From Hofstenia miamia (Eukaryota > Xenacoelomorpha > Acoela > Hofsteniidae): a stretch of DNA of 64,000 nucleotides. Under the pieces are notes generated by a model. The model was not told the DNA's origin. It did not search any database and worked only from the letters and a program-made list of their open reading frames with translations. Made by a program: the position numbers and the translations under genes. The number at the start of each line of letters is the position of its first letter. The first letter of the stretch is position 1. Shown in pieces: positions 52,763 to 64,000 of this stretch. The stretch spans positions 481,127 through 545,126 of the forward strand of contig CABFPE010000304.1 in the NCBI GenBank assembly GCA_900660155.1, given 5' to 3'.

Positions 52763-53533
52763 TTTTTTTAAGTAAATGATTATATTTGGAAATTTTAAAA
52801 TTTTTAGGATTCTTAACCAAGAACAAAAAATCTGGTTCTCATTTAAATCAATTAATATTATTAAATATACATGTATCATCTGTTTGAAGTTTGTTTTTTT
52901 TCAAAATAAATAGTACTATAATAGTACTTTGTTAAAATATCGTCTTTGAATATTGAAATTTTTGAAAATTGTAAGTTTGATGTTTTTATATCATATAGTT
53001 ATATTTTTTAAAAAGCATGAAACACATCAGATTTCCATTAACATAAATGATTCCATTGCCCATAGTTTTTGAAGTAAACTGATCAATCAAGGTTTGCGCT
53101 TCGATCTCAGGTTACTTGAGTGCGACAAACATTTTCAATGCATTCTCTCCCTGGCACATAATGCATAATTTGCATTTTGGCAATATCTTTGTAAGCAATT
53201 CCCTCAAGCAACTGTGGGACTAAAGTAGCATAGATAAAAACTTTTTTAGAATATGGTAATAGAATAAATGTTTAACACTTAAATCTTTTCCATCCCAACG
53301 TTCTTTTTCACACATACCCTTAGATAGATGAAAATTAACTGGAAACTTTTCATACTTGCATATTTATTATTTAGTTTGATTTCCTCTTTGGTTTTACATT
53401 GCTTGAGCTTGATTGTACAAAGTCTAGGTGCTTGGGTATAAATCAATTCCAGATATATTGATTGGAAACAACAAATGCAAGGTGTTAAAACTTGTAGTTA
53501 TTTCAAACTAATTCAGTTTTCTTAGAATTTCAA
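52763..53533. other. AT-rich DNA with decayed protein-like segments
   Basis: The minus strand at 53000-53250 reads like protein in short pieces across frames, with stops. No family assigned. Confidence 0.35.
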
Positions 53534-53794
53534 TCAGTTCTCAAATGATATTTTACACGATTGTTTCCAAATTGGTCTAGAAAATTGATAAACATTTTTA
53601 TCATAAAACATATTTAGTTGGTAGTTGAGAATATTTATTACTTTGTTAGCAATGTCTGCATTTTTACCTCGTAACAAAAAATTCATGATTCCAACATTTT
53701 CTATGAAATTCAATAAATTTACTTCGCAGTAGGCGTCCAATGCATTAGAACAAGACGAAATTGGACGGAACAAATATGCCACATTGTAGACCAT
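53534..53794 (-). CDS. Uncharacterised open frame of 86 codons
   Basis: Unusually long for this AT-rich DNA. It includes 'VYNVAYLFRPISSCSNALDA' and 'GIMNFLLRGKNADIANKVIN'. I recognise no family and see no clear splice sites. It could be an exon, a transposon remnant or chance. Confidence 0.2.
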   Translation of the reverse strand: MVYNVAYLFRPISSCSNALDAYCEVNLLNFIENVGIMNFLLRGKNADIANKVINILNYQLNMFYDKNVYQFSRPIWKQSCKISFEN

Positions 53795-53939
53795 TTCTGC
53801 GTCTTCTCATTAGTATGTTTAATGTAATTATTTAATTTTTATTAATGTATATTTTTCATTATATTAAAAAATACCCAATCCCGATATTAAAATAGACAAC
53901 TTGTAAATAATATAAACATAATGATGTTTTTGTTTTCAG

Positions 53940-53963
53940 AAGGAATCAATTGAAAGAAGAACT
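53940..53963 (+). CDS. Candidate 24-nt microexon
   Basis: A strong acceptor (TTTTTGTTTTCAG) and a consensus donor (GTAAGT) enclose exactly 24 bases. In the phase that links to the exon at 54800 it would read 'RNQLKEE' plus a split Leu. It has no independent homology support. Confidence 0.35.
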
Positions 53964-54247
53964 GTAAGTGTCCACCAATCTGGACTACCTAACTATAGGT
54001 AACTTTTAGATTATGGAATCAATAAAAAACTTTATTATGGAATTTCTAAATGCCAAAACACTTTTCCGTTCTGCCTCCTATTGTGAAGTTATTAGTGGGC
54101 ATGACCTTTTGCCTCTCTGTCTTTATTAACAGCATAAATTTAGTGCTATCAATAGATTATAGAGGAATTTTTTAGTGGAAGATACAAAGGTTTAAATAAT
54201 TTTGTAAATTAATGGTTGATGGTAATTACGGAAAATTGATCAATGTA

Positions 54248-54282
54248 TGCAATCAAGACCTGCTATAATTACAGTAGGTCTT
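54248..54282. other. Short palindrome
   Basis: ATCAAGACCTGCT and its near-complement AGTAGGTCTTGAT pair around an 8-9 nt loop (one mismatch). It could form a hairpin; no function can be assigned. Confidence 0.6.
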
Positions 54283-54799
54283 GATGCAATACAATATATA
54301 AATAAACACTCAAAAATATAACAGGCCATTCAAGAAATCTTTTGATTTTATTCTGCGCAACAATTTTACTCATTTCTATAGTAAATATTAGCTCAGCATT
54401 GTATTAGATTAAAATATTAAAAGGCAAATATTGAATAATTGATGAGGCCAGTTCTCTACTAAGATTATGGATAAATTATACATGAGATATATAAATGCAG
54501 CTGAAATACAATTTAGGGACTTTCCTTCTTTGAAATAATATATACATTAACATATTTCTATTTTAAAGCCTAAAATATATTTCTCGTGCAATTGTTGTTG
54601 GGAACCTTAAATTATTTATCAATAGAATAAGTAAATTTTTAAATAAACTAAGAAATGAAATTATTTGGTTACGAATAAAATCAGCCAACACTTTTGGTTT
54701 TCAATAATATTTTATTAAAATAAAACTAATGTGTTGTTATTACTAAAATAATTTTTCCAAATAAAGTTCTATGGTTTTTTTTACCATTTTAATGCCGAG

Positions 54800-54951
54800 T
54801 GGAGATTTTCATAATTTCGCACCTATTTATTCTAGACTCACAAATACATATATTCTGGGTCATTACAATCTGTTTCTGCAGATTATTCAAAGAAGATTAT
54901 TGAATCGACGTACCTTTTCTAAACTTCACCCGTTCAGAGTTTATTATAATT
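54800..54951 (+). CDS. Candidate internal exon, unknown protein
   Basis: A T-rich tract and AG (54798-54799) precede an open 152-nt segment that ends at a consensus donor GTAAGT (54952). It reads 'GDFHNFAPIYSRLTNTYILG' then 'HYNLFLQIIQRRLLNRRTFS' and 'KLHPFRVYYN'. The composition is protein-like and only this frame is open. The phase fits the 24-nt exon at 53940. The next candidate acceptor at 55208 would give a stop after two residues. No family recognised. Confidence 0.35.
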
Positions 54952-54957
54952 GTAAGT

Positions 54958-56060
54958 AAAATTCATCCTGGCTTTATACTATATGGTAGTAAATTCACAC
55001 CAGCAATATTATTGCTTATTCTAATGTTAAGGCATATTTTACTTGCATGCATTCATACATTAATTATTATTGTATCATAATCACTAATTAATTTATAATT
55101 ATTAAACAGCAGGGTTTTATTGAATGTATATGCACTATTCAATTGTTAGTGGGCCGAGGAAGTGCCAAGTTTCACCAATTATTACAAATTTGCAGTAATA
55201 TTTTCAGGGATCTAGCCGCAGACATGATAGAATGCACTGTGTCAAGAATCCAGAGTTGATTTTTTGGTTAAAAAAATCACATTTGTATACATCTGTTCTT
55301 AAATGTTAAACAAATATATATCATATGGGTGTAATTTTGTAAAATATTAGCATCTACGGGGAAATTTACCTCATTTTTGGTGGTAAAACGTAATCCCAAT
55401 TGAGCAGCTCTTAGTATGTTCTTGAAAACAATGAATAAGCAAAATGAAAATGATATATTAACAGAAAGTACAACAACGAAAACAAAGAGCTCAATGGTTT
55501 GATCTTGAATTGTGGAAAATGCAAAGCGATCTGTAGTAAAGCTATAAATCCTTAAGATTGAACAAGAATGAATGCAATATCTATTGATTTAATGAAAACT
55601 TGAAGAATTTAAAGGACAAACTATGAACTATGTGTTTATTTACAAGTGAAATTTACCTGGAAGAGATGAATATGGAAGAAGTGTTTTCCCTTTTTATGTG
55701 GAAGCTATTTAAAAATGCGGGATGAATTAATTTTTTTCCAGGAAGAATAAATTGGTAATCATGCATTCAACTTGGATTTTATATGAACTCAAGTGTAAAA
55801 TAATTCGACACAAACCTGTTAAAATGGAATTCCTTTGCTGTCGATAAATTATTGTCGCAAGGATATAATAAAAAGCAACTGTGTGTTTAGTCACAGTAAG
55901 AGGCTACATTGCTCAATTTGCCAATTTGCTAGTGTCAATCATACGGTAATCTAGCCGACAATGCGCCATCTTGTGAATTCAATTGTGAATTATAACAATA
56001 TCATTCAATTACTGACTTTTATGAGATTCGGATCAATCGAAATAACACATAATAGCTCGT
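54958..56060. other. AT-rich DNA, possible further acceptors only
   Basis: Good-looking acceptors occur at about 55208 and 55722, but neither leads to a long open exon. Nothing else recognised. Confidence 0.4.
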
Positions 56061-56076
56061 TTATTTATCCCGCATA

Positions 56077-56283
56077 ATGCAATCGAAAGAATTCTTGAAA
56101 TTATTTGCTCTCATGAAATTACAAAAGAGTATACCAGATCGATATGAGAGCATTTTGTTGATTTCGGTGGAGTTTGGTGCAGTTAATTCGCTCACTGAAA
56201 TGAATTTTGCATTGTTCAAAACCAAAATAGAATTATGCAATGAGAGCTTTGCTGTAATACTCAAACACATCTTAGATGCTTGA
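56077..56283 (+). pseudogene. Copia-type gag-like scrap
   Basis: An open frame of 68 codons reads 'LKLFALMKLQKSIPDRYESI' and 'SLTEMNFALFKTKIELCNES'. Spacing resembles the 'LL.SLP..Y......L.......L....V...LL..E' region of Copia-type gag proteins. It is isolated, with no polymerase or long terminal repeats nearby. Confidence 0.35.
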
Positions 56284-56344
56284 AAATTAGTTGTGATTTA
56301 CTTTCGATCCGTGTGGATGACCGGATGTATTAGTCAAACATGTC

Positions 56345-56975
56345 AACGAGCTGAAACTTTTAAACTCAGCTTGTTTTGATTTTGTGTATGTTCGGCCCGG
56401 GTCGACTTGCCTCGCCAAACAGAACCTTTCAGTAAGGCTAGTTTTAGCTCGATAACTTCTTTAGAAATCTCTCTCTCTCTCAGAATTTACTTTACACAAT
56501 TCTTCCAGTCACTTATGGGCTCGGCACGTTACAAACTCGCCTTGTTGATAACTTTAGTTACAATTATAATATATATTGAATTCGAAAATAATTTTTTCTG
56601 TCCAAAAAGGATTTTAGCTATCAATATTTTGCATTTGCCTTCCAATAGAATACAAGCATATGTAAATGAACTGAATTTTATAAAAATCCACGCATTCAAA
56701 CCAATGTTTTAATTTGTTTGTATCAGATGGAATGCTTTGTAAACGTGTACATAATATATATTATATAGCCGACGCTTTTATGACTAAATGTGCAGTAGAT
56801 TTTAATATGTAATAAAATTTGGGTAATTCAAATATTGTTCGCAAATGCTTTTAGATGCTTTGGGTTTAAGCAGCTACCATTTCATATTGATTTCACCAAT
56901 GAAAGACTATAAGCTCTCTGTATGTAAATGAAGTGTTTGAACATTATAGTTAATGATTAACTAGATCTTCCACAT
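56345..56975. repeat. GCTCG/GTCGAC-rich repeat and AT-rich flank
   Basis: The first 200 bp have 'AACGAGCT', 'GGCCCGGGTCGACTTG', 'AGCTCGATAA' and 'GGCTCGGCACG' words like the TCGAG-rich families elsewhere in the window. The 101-codon frame across it is not supported as a gene. Confidence 0.4.
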
Positions 56976-56979
56976 TTAA

Positions 56980-57902
56980 GGGGGGAGTATCACCGGGAAA
57001 ATTGTCAAATCACCGAATCTCGCAAATCGCGTTTAAACCCAGTGTTTATGAGGGAGTCATTATTAAACTGTATGATACTTTTTAAATTTTTGAAATCCAT
57101 CAAGTAGTTTATTTTTTACAATTTTTTTTCTGATGGTAGGTATCTGTAGTAACACATTTGTTTGGCATAGCAACGATATTTCAAGTTGGATATTTTTTTT
57201 AGTTTGCTGTCTAAAGGTAATAAAACAATAAGGATCTCCCCGATTGTTTACAAACAAAATCACGTTTCCAAGCGGTTGCTTCCGGGGAGCATTGAAGGAA
57301 AAAAACTAAAAAGTTGGATTGAAATCATTCGTTTTTCAATAAAAATGTGATCATGATTTTCTTCCGTTTTTTATGTTTTTTGATAGCACTTTTGCCATAA
57401 CTTTTTTATTTATCAAGATAATCTAATGAAACTTTCTGTGCTTGTACAACAGGCATACAGGAGTGTTGTGTTCTAAGGATTTGAAGATCTCTTTTAATTT
57501 AAAAATGTTACAAACTTTAATGTCATACAATTTTTGACAATTTTAGTACATATTTTTATACGGCTATAAATGTAACAGATTGAGATCTTCTTCAAAACCC
57601 ATAGAACAAAACATTCTTCATTATGTTTCTAAACCCCTCACTAAATTTTGTACCAATTGATTGAGAAGGTTTTTCATGAATGGAATAGTCCCATAGCCAC
57701 TTTTTTATATTTGAGACATGTGTGACCTTGACCTTTTTGACCCCATGACCTCTAAATTAAGTAAGGTCACCAACATTTCATGTGGTTTCGAAAGTTCAAT
57801 CCACCAGCTAAACCATATGAAAGAATGAGGGCTCTAATACTATTTTTTTATTTTTTATGATTTTTTAAAGTCGACAACTCCTCTCCCGGTGATACTCCCC
57901 CC
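56980..57902. mobile_element. 923-bp non-autonomous element with TTAA target sites
   Basis: Perfect 19-bp inverted ends GGGGGGAGTATCACCGGGA (56980-56998) and its complement (57884-57902). TTAA flanks both sides (56976-56979 and 57903-57906), as in piggyBac-type insertions. No transposase is encoded. Near the right end, 57723-57769 holds four TGACC(T/C) words and an AGGTCA word. The superfamily is an inference from the target site. Confidence 0.85.
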
Positions 57903-58135
57903 TTAAACAGATGCGCTATCACCTAAATGTTTGGCAATTCTTTCTGATTATTCTCCAAATTCATTTCTTAAATATTAATATTTTGAATTCAATTATCATA
58001 ATCGTAAATTTTCCGCTAATTTTTAGAATTTTGGCAACGACTTGAAATTTTGAATCAAACTTTGTTTATATTTTATCATATATTGCTATAGCACAGACTA
58101 AGCTGTTTAACAAATTAACACAAAAAATACATTAA

Positions 58136-58141
58136 TTTATT
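58136..58141 (-). promoter_or_regulatory. Candidate polyadenylation signal
   Basis: AATAAA on the minus strand starting 14 bases after the TAG of the exon at 58155-58425. Close spacing makes it plausible. Confidence 0.45.
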
Positions 58142-58154
58142 CAAATTTTAAAAT

Positions 58155-58425
58155 CTATGTTTCTATTTCGTAATCATAGTCCTGCTCGCTTTTCAGGAAA
58201 TTACACACCAATAAAACAACAGGTATAGCTGATATGAGAACAGTTATCCATGATGCGTACATACTCATTCCATTTTCAACATAGCTGCCTTTCTGGCGAG
58301 CATGTTCTTCAGAAAGCTGAACGTTCTTAAAATGATACGTGGCAAGTGATGTACTGCTGATATGAATAACGGATTGCATGACGCAGATGAACAAGACCGC
58401 AATGAACACTCCCAATGATACAATT
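58155..58425 (-). CDS. Terminal exon of an unidentified multi-span membrane protein
   Basis: The acceptor ATCTTTTAG precedes an open 271-nt segment ending in TAG. It reads 'IVSLGVFIAVLFICVMQSVI' (membrane span), a polar 35-residue loop with 'FKNVQLSEEHARQKGSYVEN', then 'SWITVLISAIPVVLLVCNFL' (membrane span) and the acidic tail 'KSEQDYDYEIET'. Two spans with a loop and a cytoplasmic-type tail suggest the C-terminal half of a four-span protein. I cannot name the family. Upstream exons should lie at higher coordinates, but none was found with confidence. Confidence 0.7.
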
Positions 58426-60430
58426 CTAAAAGATACTGTTTACTTGATAATAGCTAAAAATGCACAATTTTTGAGAGTCAACAGCTTCACAGATGTTTAT
58501 TTTGTTTCCAGTAGGATTCTACGGGATCATGACCTCATGGGATACTGGTTTTAGTCTTTTGGGACTGCGTCCTAAGAGCAATGGGTCGAAAATCACTAAT
58601 GGTTCTAGTGATGAGAAAGAATATGGTTAAACTAATGGAACCACGTGAGCCATTTTCATTAATTCTCAGATGTATGCATCAATGATCTTACTAAATCTTA
58701 AAAACACAATTGTACCCTTAAGGTTTTTTTGGAAATATCCTTAAATTTTTAGCATAGAATCTAATAAGACTATTTTCGATGTTCTCCTAGTTCTAATGGA
58801 ATGAGGAAGGAGTTTTCACAATTCCCTTAATGTGGGAACTTTGTCCTGGAATATTTATGTAAGCATTTCAATTGTGGAATTTCTAAATTTTATCCGCATT
58901 TCATACATTCTAAACGCGTGTTTACCTAAATAACAAAAATGTATGAGAAAGAACCAATAAAATCCACCCTGCTGGTGATATAAAACGTAGGCCTACCTAA
59001 GATGTTTAATCCGAGCATATTTTCGTCATAAATGACGTCTTAACATAGTCTGTTGATACAAAGCAATTAATATTTCACATTTAACCATTCAGTTAATAAG
59101 AAAATAATATGCAGTAACTGAGCAAATTTTTTTAACTGAGTATATCCTATATTTGATATCCTATGTAAATAATGCAACCACAGAATTTCTAGCGATACAG
59201 AATCAGTTTACATAGCATTCTTTCAGCCTCGAAGTCATTAAAGCTCTTTTACACTTCACTGCAAGGATGTGATCATGTTTTCAAATGCATTGTTTAAAAT
59301 AAATTCCTTAAACCAAATGCAATATACATTTTATAAAGTATTTCAATTTATTAAGATTGCTTCCACCATAATATGGTTGAAAGATTTGGGATTGCTTACA
59401 ATTGACTAATTTGCAATTGTTATACAATTTATTATCAGAAGTTTAAGTCAAACTTGATATATTTACAAAGGTTACTATATAAATTAACAATCTATATGAA
59501 TGAAACATGACTTCAATATTTTGGACTTTTTAAGCATCAGAAGTTTCCGTAAACTTCATTATTGTAGCTTAAAATCATAAAAAGACCTCATAGAAAACTA
59601 TTACGTAATTTTCTGTACTATGTAGCTGCCAATTTCAAATTTGTATGTTGTCTGTAAATAGACAATTGAATAAGATGCATTATTTCAAATTGAAAATTTC
59701 GAACAGATGTTCTCGTCATGAAATCCGAATATAATAGCAGGTGCATGTCCCCATATACTAACAATGTGGCACAGAATGCTCCAAATATCATGAAAACAAT
59801 GATTTACACATCTGTTATATGCAGAAAATATTTCTTTATTTTACATTATGCTACTAATGTTTCCTGTAAGGGGTGAACGACATACTGAAAGGTGGCAAAT
59901 TTGTAAATTTTGCATAGGACTAGTATTCAAAGGTAAACAAAGTGAAGGAATGTATTTAATAAATATTGCAAAATTTTGTTATGTTACTTGAGGTGCAGAA
60001 TGTATTCCGAAAATTGGAAACTAAACCCTTTATAAAGTTTTCAAATATTGAGGGATTTTAGATTTATATTGAAGCAATTGATGCACTAAATTTGAATTTG
60101 ATCAATCAAATCAGTAATATATTATAAACTCTATCATTATTTAAAAATGGACTATTTTTTAAAAAAATAAATGGCTTCATTATATATTTGTTCTAGCCTT
60201 CTGCGAGTTGACTTTTTAATGACCAGTCCAGTTACAATTATATTTAAACTAATTTTTGTTATTATACTAAGCTAAATATAACTTTGCTATCCTATATTAT
60301 TGTCCGACAACAATACAAAATGCTAAACTAAATCAGAAAATCCAAGCCTGATGGCTCGCAATTTCATATAAAGTGTAAAACTTCGATGGATTCCTAGACA
60401 TTACACACACATATTAGAAAAAATAGATCC
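58426..60430. other. AT-rich DNA, presumed intron
   Basis: A minus-strand stretch around 59700-59850 looks protein-like in more than one frame but has no clear donor. Otherwise nothing recognised. Confidence 0.4.
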
Positions 60431-60860
60431 AATATAAGCTAATGTCGAGTTAGGTTCGAATACTCGATGTCTCGAGTTGAGGCTTCGAGTCGAGTTCGAA
60501 TCAGGCGTGGAAACCGGTCAAACAATTTGGACCTGAATGTGCCCGATCCATCTCCTTGAATTTGACACCACTGCACCAAAACATACAAAATTATATGTGT
60601 CTTCCTACATAGCTACCTAGCCAGCAGTGGGGAAATTAATGGTTTGCTATGCTTTCGTTGTTTTGAAACAAAACAGTTGTAATGTAATGCAACACACTGT
60701 TTAATTGTTCAACATAGCATTAAGACCTATGCATGTAACCAGCAATTAATGTCAACGGTATTGATTAATCCGATATTACTGGCTTTAAACAGAAAGCCTA
60801 CGACTTGACATGACCCGAGGATCGACCCGTTTTCACCCTGGTTTGAGTACTCACAGGGGC
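60431..60860. repeat. TCGAG-rich repeat, further copy
   Basis: 'TTCGAATACTCGATGTCTCG' and 'TTCGAGTCGAGTTCGAATC' at 60447-60505 match the style of the families at 1362 and 30090. 'TTTGAGTACTCACAGGGGCC' near 60842 may be the other end. Boundaries are uncertain. Confidence 0.45.
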
Positions 60861-61515
60861 CTAGAGTGTTCATTCCTTATTGTGAGAGACGAATAGAATA
60901 ATAAGCTACTTCAGTAAAATATCTTGCTCATTGCAGCAATCAAATTTAACTTATATTCCCGTTCCCTCAAACGTGGTTTCTTCCAATTTATTAATGTATA
61001 TAAAGATATTTGACAAACTTGTTAAGACAATTTGATTGTGCGACTAGTGTCTTCCTAGAACATTTATAATAAAGGGAATCTTTGTTTTTAATCCATAATT
61101 TAAAAATCATTTTAAAACTGCAAGGTGACGTCTGGCATAGATTGAATTTATTAAAAGTTTAATTATTTCCAATGCCATCAAATTTTCACAAAGGATTAAA
61201 TAAAATTCATTTCTAAATAACCGGAGATTTACATGAACTTTAAACTTTAATTTTATATTTAATTTTTAAATGAAAATTATTTTAATTAGAAATAGATTAT
61301 CATTTCATAATGGTGGTGAAAATGGCAAGTCTTATATTTGTATTGAAATTAATAAATAGTGTTGTTTTTGGTTCATATCACAGTTTTTAACTTTCATAGA
61401 TGTACATCTTAGTAAGACGCTATCTAAATTATGATAATAATTTTTGATACTATTTATTAGAATTAATTTGATAACTCTGAAAACTTGAATTATTTACACA
61501 GAACAATTATTTTCA
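60861..61515. other. AT-rich DNA, nothing recognised
   Basis: No coding or repeat structure seen by eye. Confidence 0.45.
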
Positions 61516-61519
61516 CTCA

Positions 61520-61831
61520 TATAAGATACGGCATGAAAGTGTGGGGAGGTTGTTCCCAGCAACACCTACACAAAATTGATCGACTCTAACACAATGCACA
61601 AGTATGGGACTAATGGAATCCTGTGTAACAATGAAGTAATTTATTTTGGAGATAGATAACAAGCTGTATGGCAAAACAACAAGAAATTGTAATCATATTT
61701 TGAGAGGAATACTTCCCAAACGAGAACTATATGCTGTTTGTCGTTTACCAGAAAGGAAACCACATTCCAGTTACAGTGCAAGAAATAAATATACACATTT
61801 CTTTCCCGATCGAATTCTTAAAAAATATTAA
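61520..61831 (+). pseudogene. LINE ORF2 C-terminal fragment
   Basis: 'IRYGMKVWGGCSQQHLHKID' matches the '..YG..VWG......L.KI..LQ' block after the RT of Jockey/CR1-type elements. After several stops, 'LPERKPHSSYSARNKYTHFF' and 'PDRIL' occupy the position of the conserved tail ('..R......F......W'). It is a 5'-truncated, decayed insertion ending close to the TA array at 61855. Confidence 0.55.
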
Positions 61832-61852
61832 CGAAAAGTTCTTTTTTTCAAT

Positions 61853-61854
<2 letters not shown>

Positions 61855-61883
<29 letters not shown>
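61855..61883. repeat. (TA)n microsatellite
   Basis: TA array of about 29 bp just after the LINE fragment. Confidence 0.95.
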
Positions 61884-63985
61884 ATGGAATTCGATGTTTA
61901 TACCATTAGTGAAATCCGCATTAATAACAATAAAAAAGGGATTAGTCAAAGGAGTCACTTTTGATTAAACAACGAGTTAATCAGTATTTACCGAAAAAGA
62001 CAAAATTCTGTTTCTAAGTTAAGGGAAATGTTCTCTAAAGTTGCTAAAGTAAAAGTTGCTAAACTGTTGTTAATTATTAATTCGGTAAATTCTTTGAAAA
62101 TTCATTGGATTATCACGAATTACTGAGTATATATTAAATTTACTAAAACTAATTTATGTTGATTAATATTTGTAAACCTCTTACAAAATACTGCTCAAAA
62201 ATACGTGGGCGAAGACCTTTTTGCAAGACCGCCTTTCTTCTTGATTATTAACAAGCAAAAATACAATTCTCCAAGCAATTCGCTTCTTAGAAAAAATCTC
62301 AAATGAAAATTAAATTGTGAACTGCAATTTTAATTAAATTAATGACATTTTGAAAACAATTTCTCGAAAATTTTTCTTAAAAAAAGAATGACAAAAACCT
62401 TCATTCGTGTTTAGTCACTTAAGGCCAAAATCTAAGAGTTCTACACTGCAGGTATGCAGTTGATTGGAACATTTTCCAATCTATTGTTCTTTACATAAAT
62501 AAAAAATTTCCTAAATATAAAGTTGTAAGAACCAATGCAATTTCCTGCTGTAGAATTCATTTAAGTAATTTATAAATTTAAATTTGAATCTATATCAATT
62601 AAAGAAAATTGTTTAAATTACAACTTAAGTTTTAATTATATTATATGTGTGCCTTACTTGAATTCGTTTAAACTACTTAGAAAACTGTATCTGAGCAGGC
62701 TTTAACAGTGTTTATTCCAAAACCGTAAAAAATTTGACAACCCTCCCCACGGGAAAAGCGGAAAAATATAATGCGCTCACATCAAGCTTTGTGTATACAA
62801 TGTACACCCAAAATGGTCTCAACTTGTTCATTTATTCATTTATGGTTGTTTATGCTTAAACTAACAACATAAAATTTCGGAATATCAATTAAAAATTTTG
62901 TAGTATAATTATATATTTTAAATTTTAATCACTATGTTACACTTTAATTTTAAAATTAAGAAATACTTTTATGCATTCTTGCGATTTATTCTGTATATTG
63001 GAGAAGAGAACTGCATTTTAAATCAATGTTTAAAAATTTATATAATAATAATTTTTAATTGCATCAACCACAGATTTAAAAATTAACAAACCAATACACG
63101 GATATACCATAAAGCTAATTAGGAATACTCATATACAAAATTGTGATTTAAAATTGATTTTCCATAGAAATATAAAGAGATGTCTACAGTGTAGTAGATA
63201 TGTATATTTTCTAAAATTCGTTTTTTCTGGATGTTTTTCAAAGGTAGATGAATATTAAGTAAATTAACAAGCCTGATAAATTTAAGGAATATGCGTTATA
63301 GTGTCAAATATCTATCTCCAAGGGAATACACATGTATCAAACTGAATTGCAAATAGATTGAAATTAAGTAATGCATATTATAATTACAAAATTGATAGAT
63401 GTTGTAATGTATCAAAATGTCTAAGTACGCACCAATATTTGAATGCATAAAATAAAAATGTTAATTCAATTTACATGACGTCTAATGTAGCACAGCATGC
63501 TTTCAGAAATCAAGAAATCTATTCTAATCATTTTAAGCAGTACTGCAAGTTATATACTATGCATTATACGTTGTATTTTAAGTGTTCCTAATATACTTTG
63601 CAAATGAATTTTTACTAACCAATTAAATGCTAATTGATGTTATCTGCCATTCTGCATTTTACTTTGCATAATGGACGTATGCACATTATTTTTAAGTACA
63701 ATGAGTTTTCAATTTGTTGGCGCCAATTCATATTTATATTTTTCTATAGTTGAAACGCATTACATGTATAACATATCATTCAATAATTTAATGTGAAACG
63801 TAGTCATATGTAATCATATATATGAAAAATGTAGATTACAGAGACGTACTTCAGAAAAGAATTTACATTATATAAATTTGTTTTAATGTTTTGTTTTTGC
63901 AATGTGTTAATGTCCAACTCATCTTGAAAGCAATAAAATATTACATTCATTTTTGCCTCAGATAGCCGAAATTATAGTACTGCTT
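61884..63985. other. AT-rich DNA, nothing recognised
   Basis: I see no genes, RNA genes or structured repeats. A TACATGTA octamer occurs near 63763. Confidence 0.45.
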
Positions 63986-64000
63986 ATATATATATATATA
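63986..64000. repeat. (TA)n microsatellite at window end
   Basis: A TA run that continues past the window edge. Confidence 0.85.

Noticed and set aside
56407-56712. 101-codon plus open frame
   Set aside because: It begins in a GCTCG-rich repeat and continues in AT-rich DNA with no recognisable domain.
59690-59850. Minus-strand protein-like stretch as an upstream exon of the 58155-58425 gene
   Set aside because: Two frames look plausible, neither has a convincing donor, and phase could not be matched.
1-64000. CRISPR arrays, bacterial operons, defence islands or rRNA genes
   Set aside because: No regular spacer-repeat pattern or rRNA-like blocks; splice sites and transposon types show animal nuclear DNA.

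Overview
The window is animal nuclear DNA. It is about 70% A+T, its genes are split by GT-AG introns of 0.15 to 7.5 kb, it carries many (TA)n microsatellites, and it holds relics of several animal transposon classes: hAT, Tc1/mariner, DD37D mariner-like, a Jockey/CR1-type LINE, Penelope-like elements and MITEs. The palindromic octamer TACATGTA recurs well above chance. My guess is a marine invertebrate, possibly a spiralian, but nothing here fixes the species. Three runs of N (6346-6680, 25542-25910, 44561-45560) interrupt the assembly.

Two genes can be read with confidence. On the minus strand, 47231 down to 23030, lies a complete Cys-loop ligand-gated ion channel subunit of the GABA-A/glycine/GluCl type. 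I joined it from ten exons whose phases all fit (1344 nt, 447 aa): signal peptide, N-terminal beta domain with the 13-residue Cys-loop, M1-M2, M3, a short cytoplasmic loop and M4 with stop. On the plus strand, exons at 4249-4473 and 11949-12134 encode most of a GAPR-1-like CAP protein, with the first exon not found. Weaker gene pieces are two calcium-binding EGF exons inside intron 2 of the channel gene (minus), a last exon with two membrane spans at 58155-58425 (minus), and three candidate plus-strand exons between 52.6 and 55 kb.

Layout: 1-3.4 kb, TCGAG-rich repeat and a tandem 1028-bp duplication carrying a hAT relic. 4.2-12.1 kb, CAP gene, whose 7.5-kb intron holds a 3.3-kb long inverted repeat with a palindrome, a GC-rich core and a MITE, plus a full-length but dead Tc1/mariner copy. 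14.3-18.8 kb, a broken LINE (gag-like ORF1, endonuclease, reverse transcriptase). 18.8-23 kb, retroelement scraps. 23-47.2 kb, the channel gene with introns full of transposons, several with exact target-site duplications. 48.4-50.6 kb, a decayed Penelope-like element bounded by TA repeats. 51-58 kb, candidate exons, a gag-like scrap and a 923-bp element with 19-bp terminal inverted repeats between TTAA sites. 58-64 kb, a terminal membrane-protein exon, a LINE tail and AT-rich DNA without recognisable genes.

The channel and the CAP protein have no evident functional link. No operon-like or defence-system organisation is seen. The most unusual points are the stranded phase-1 EGF exons in a phase-0 channel intron, the long inverted repeat with a GC-rich core, and the repeated association of element ends with TA arrays.
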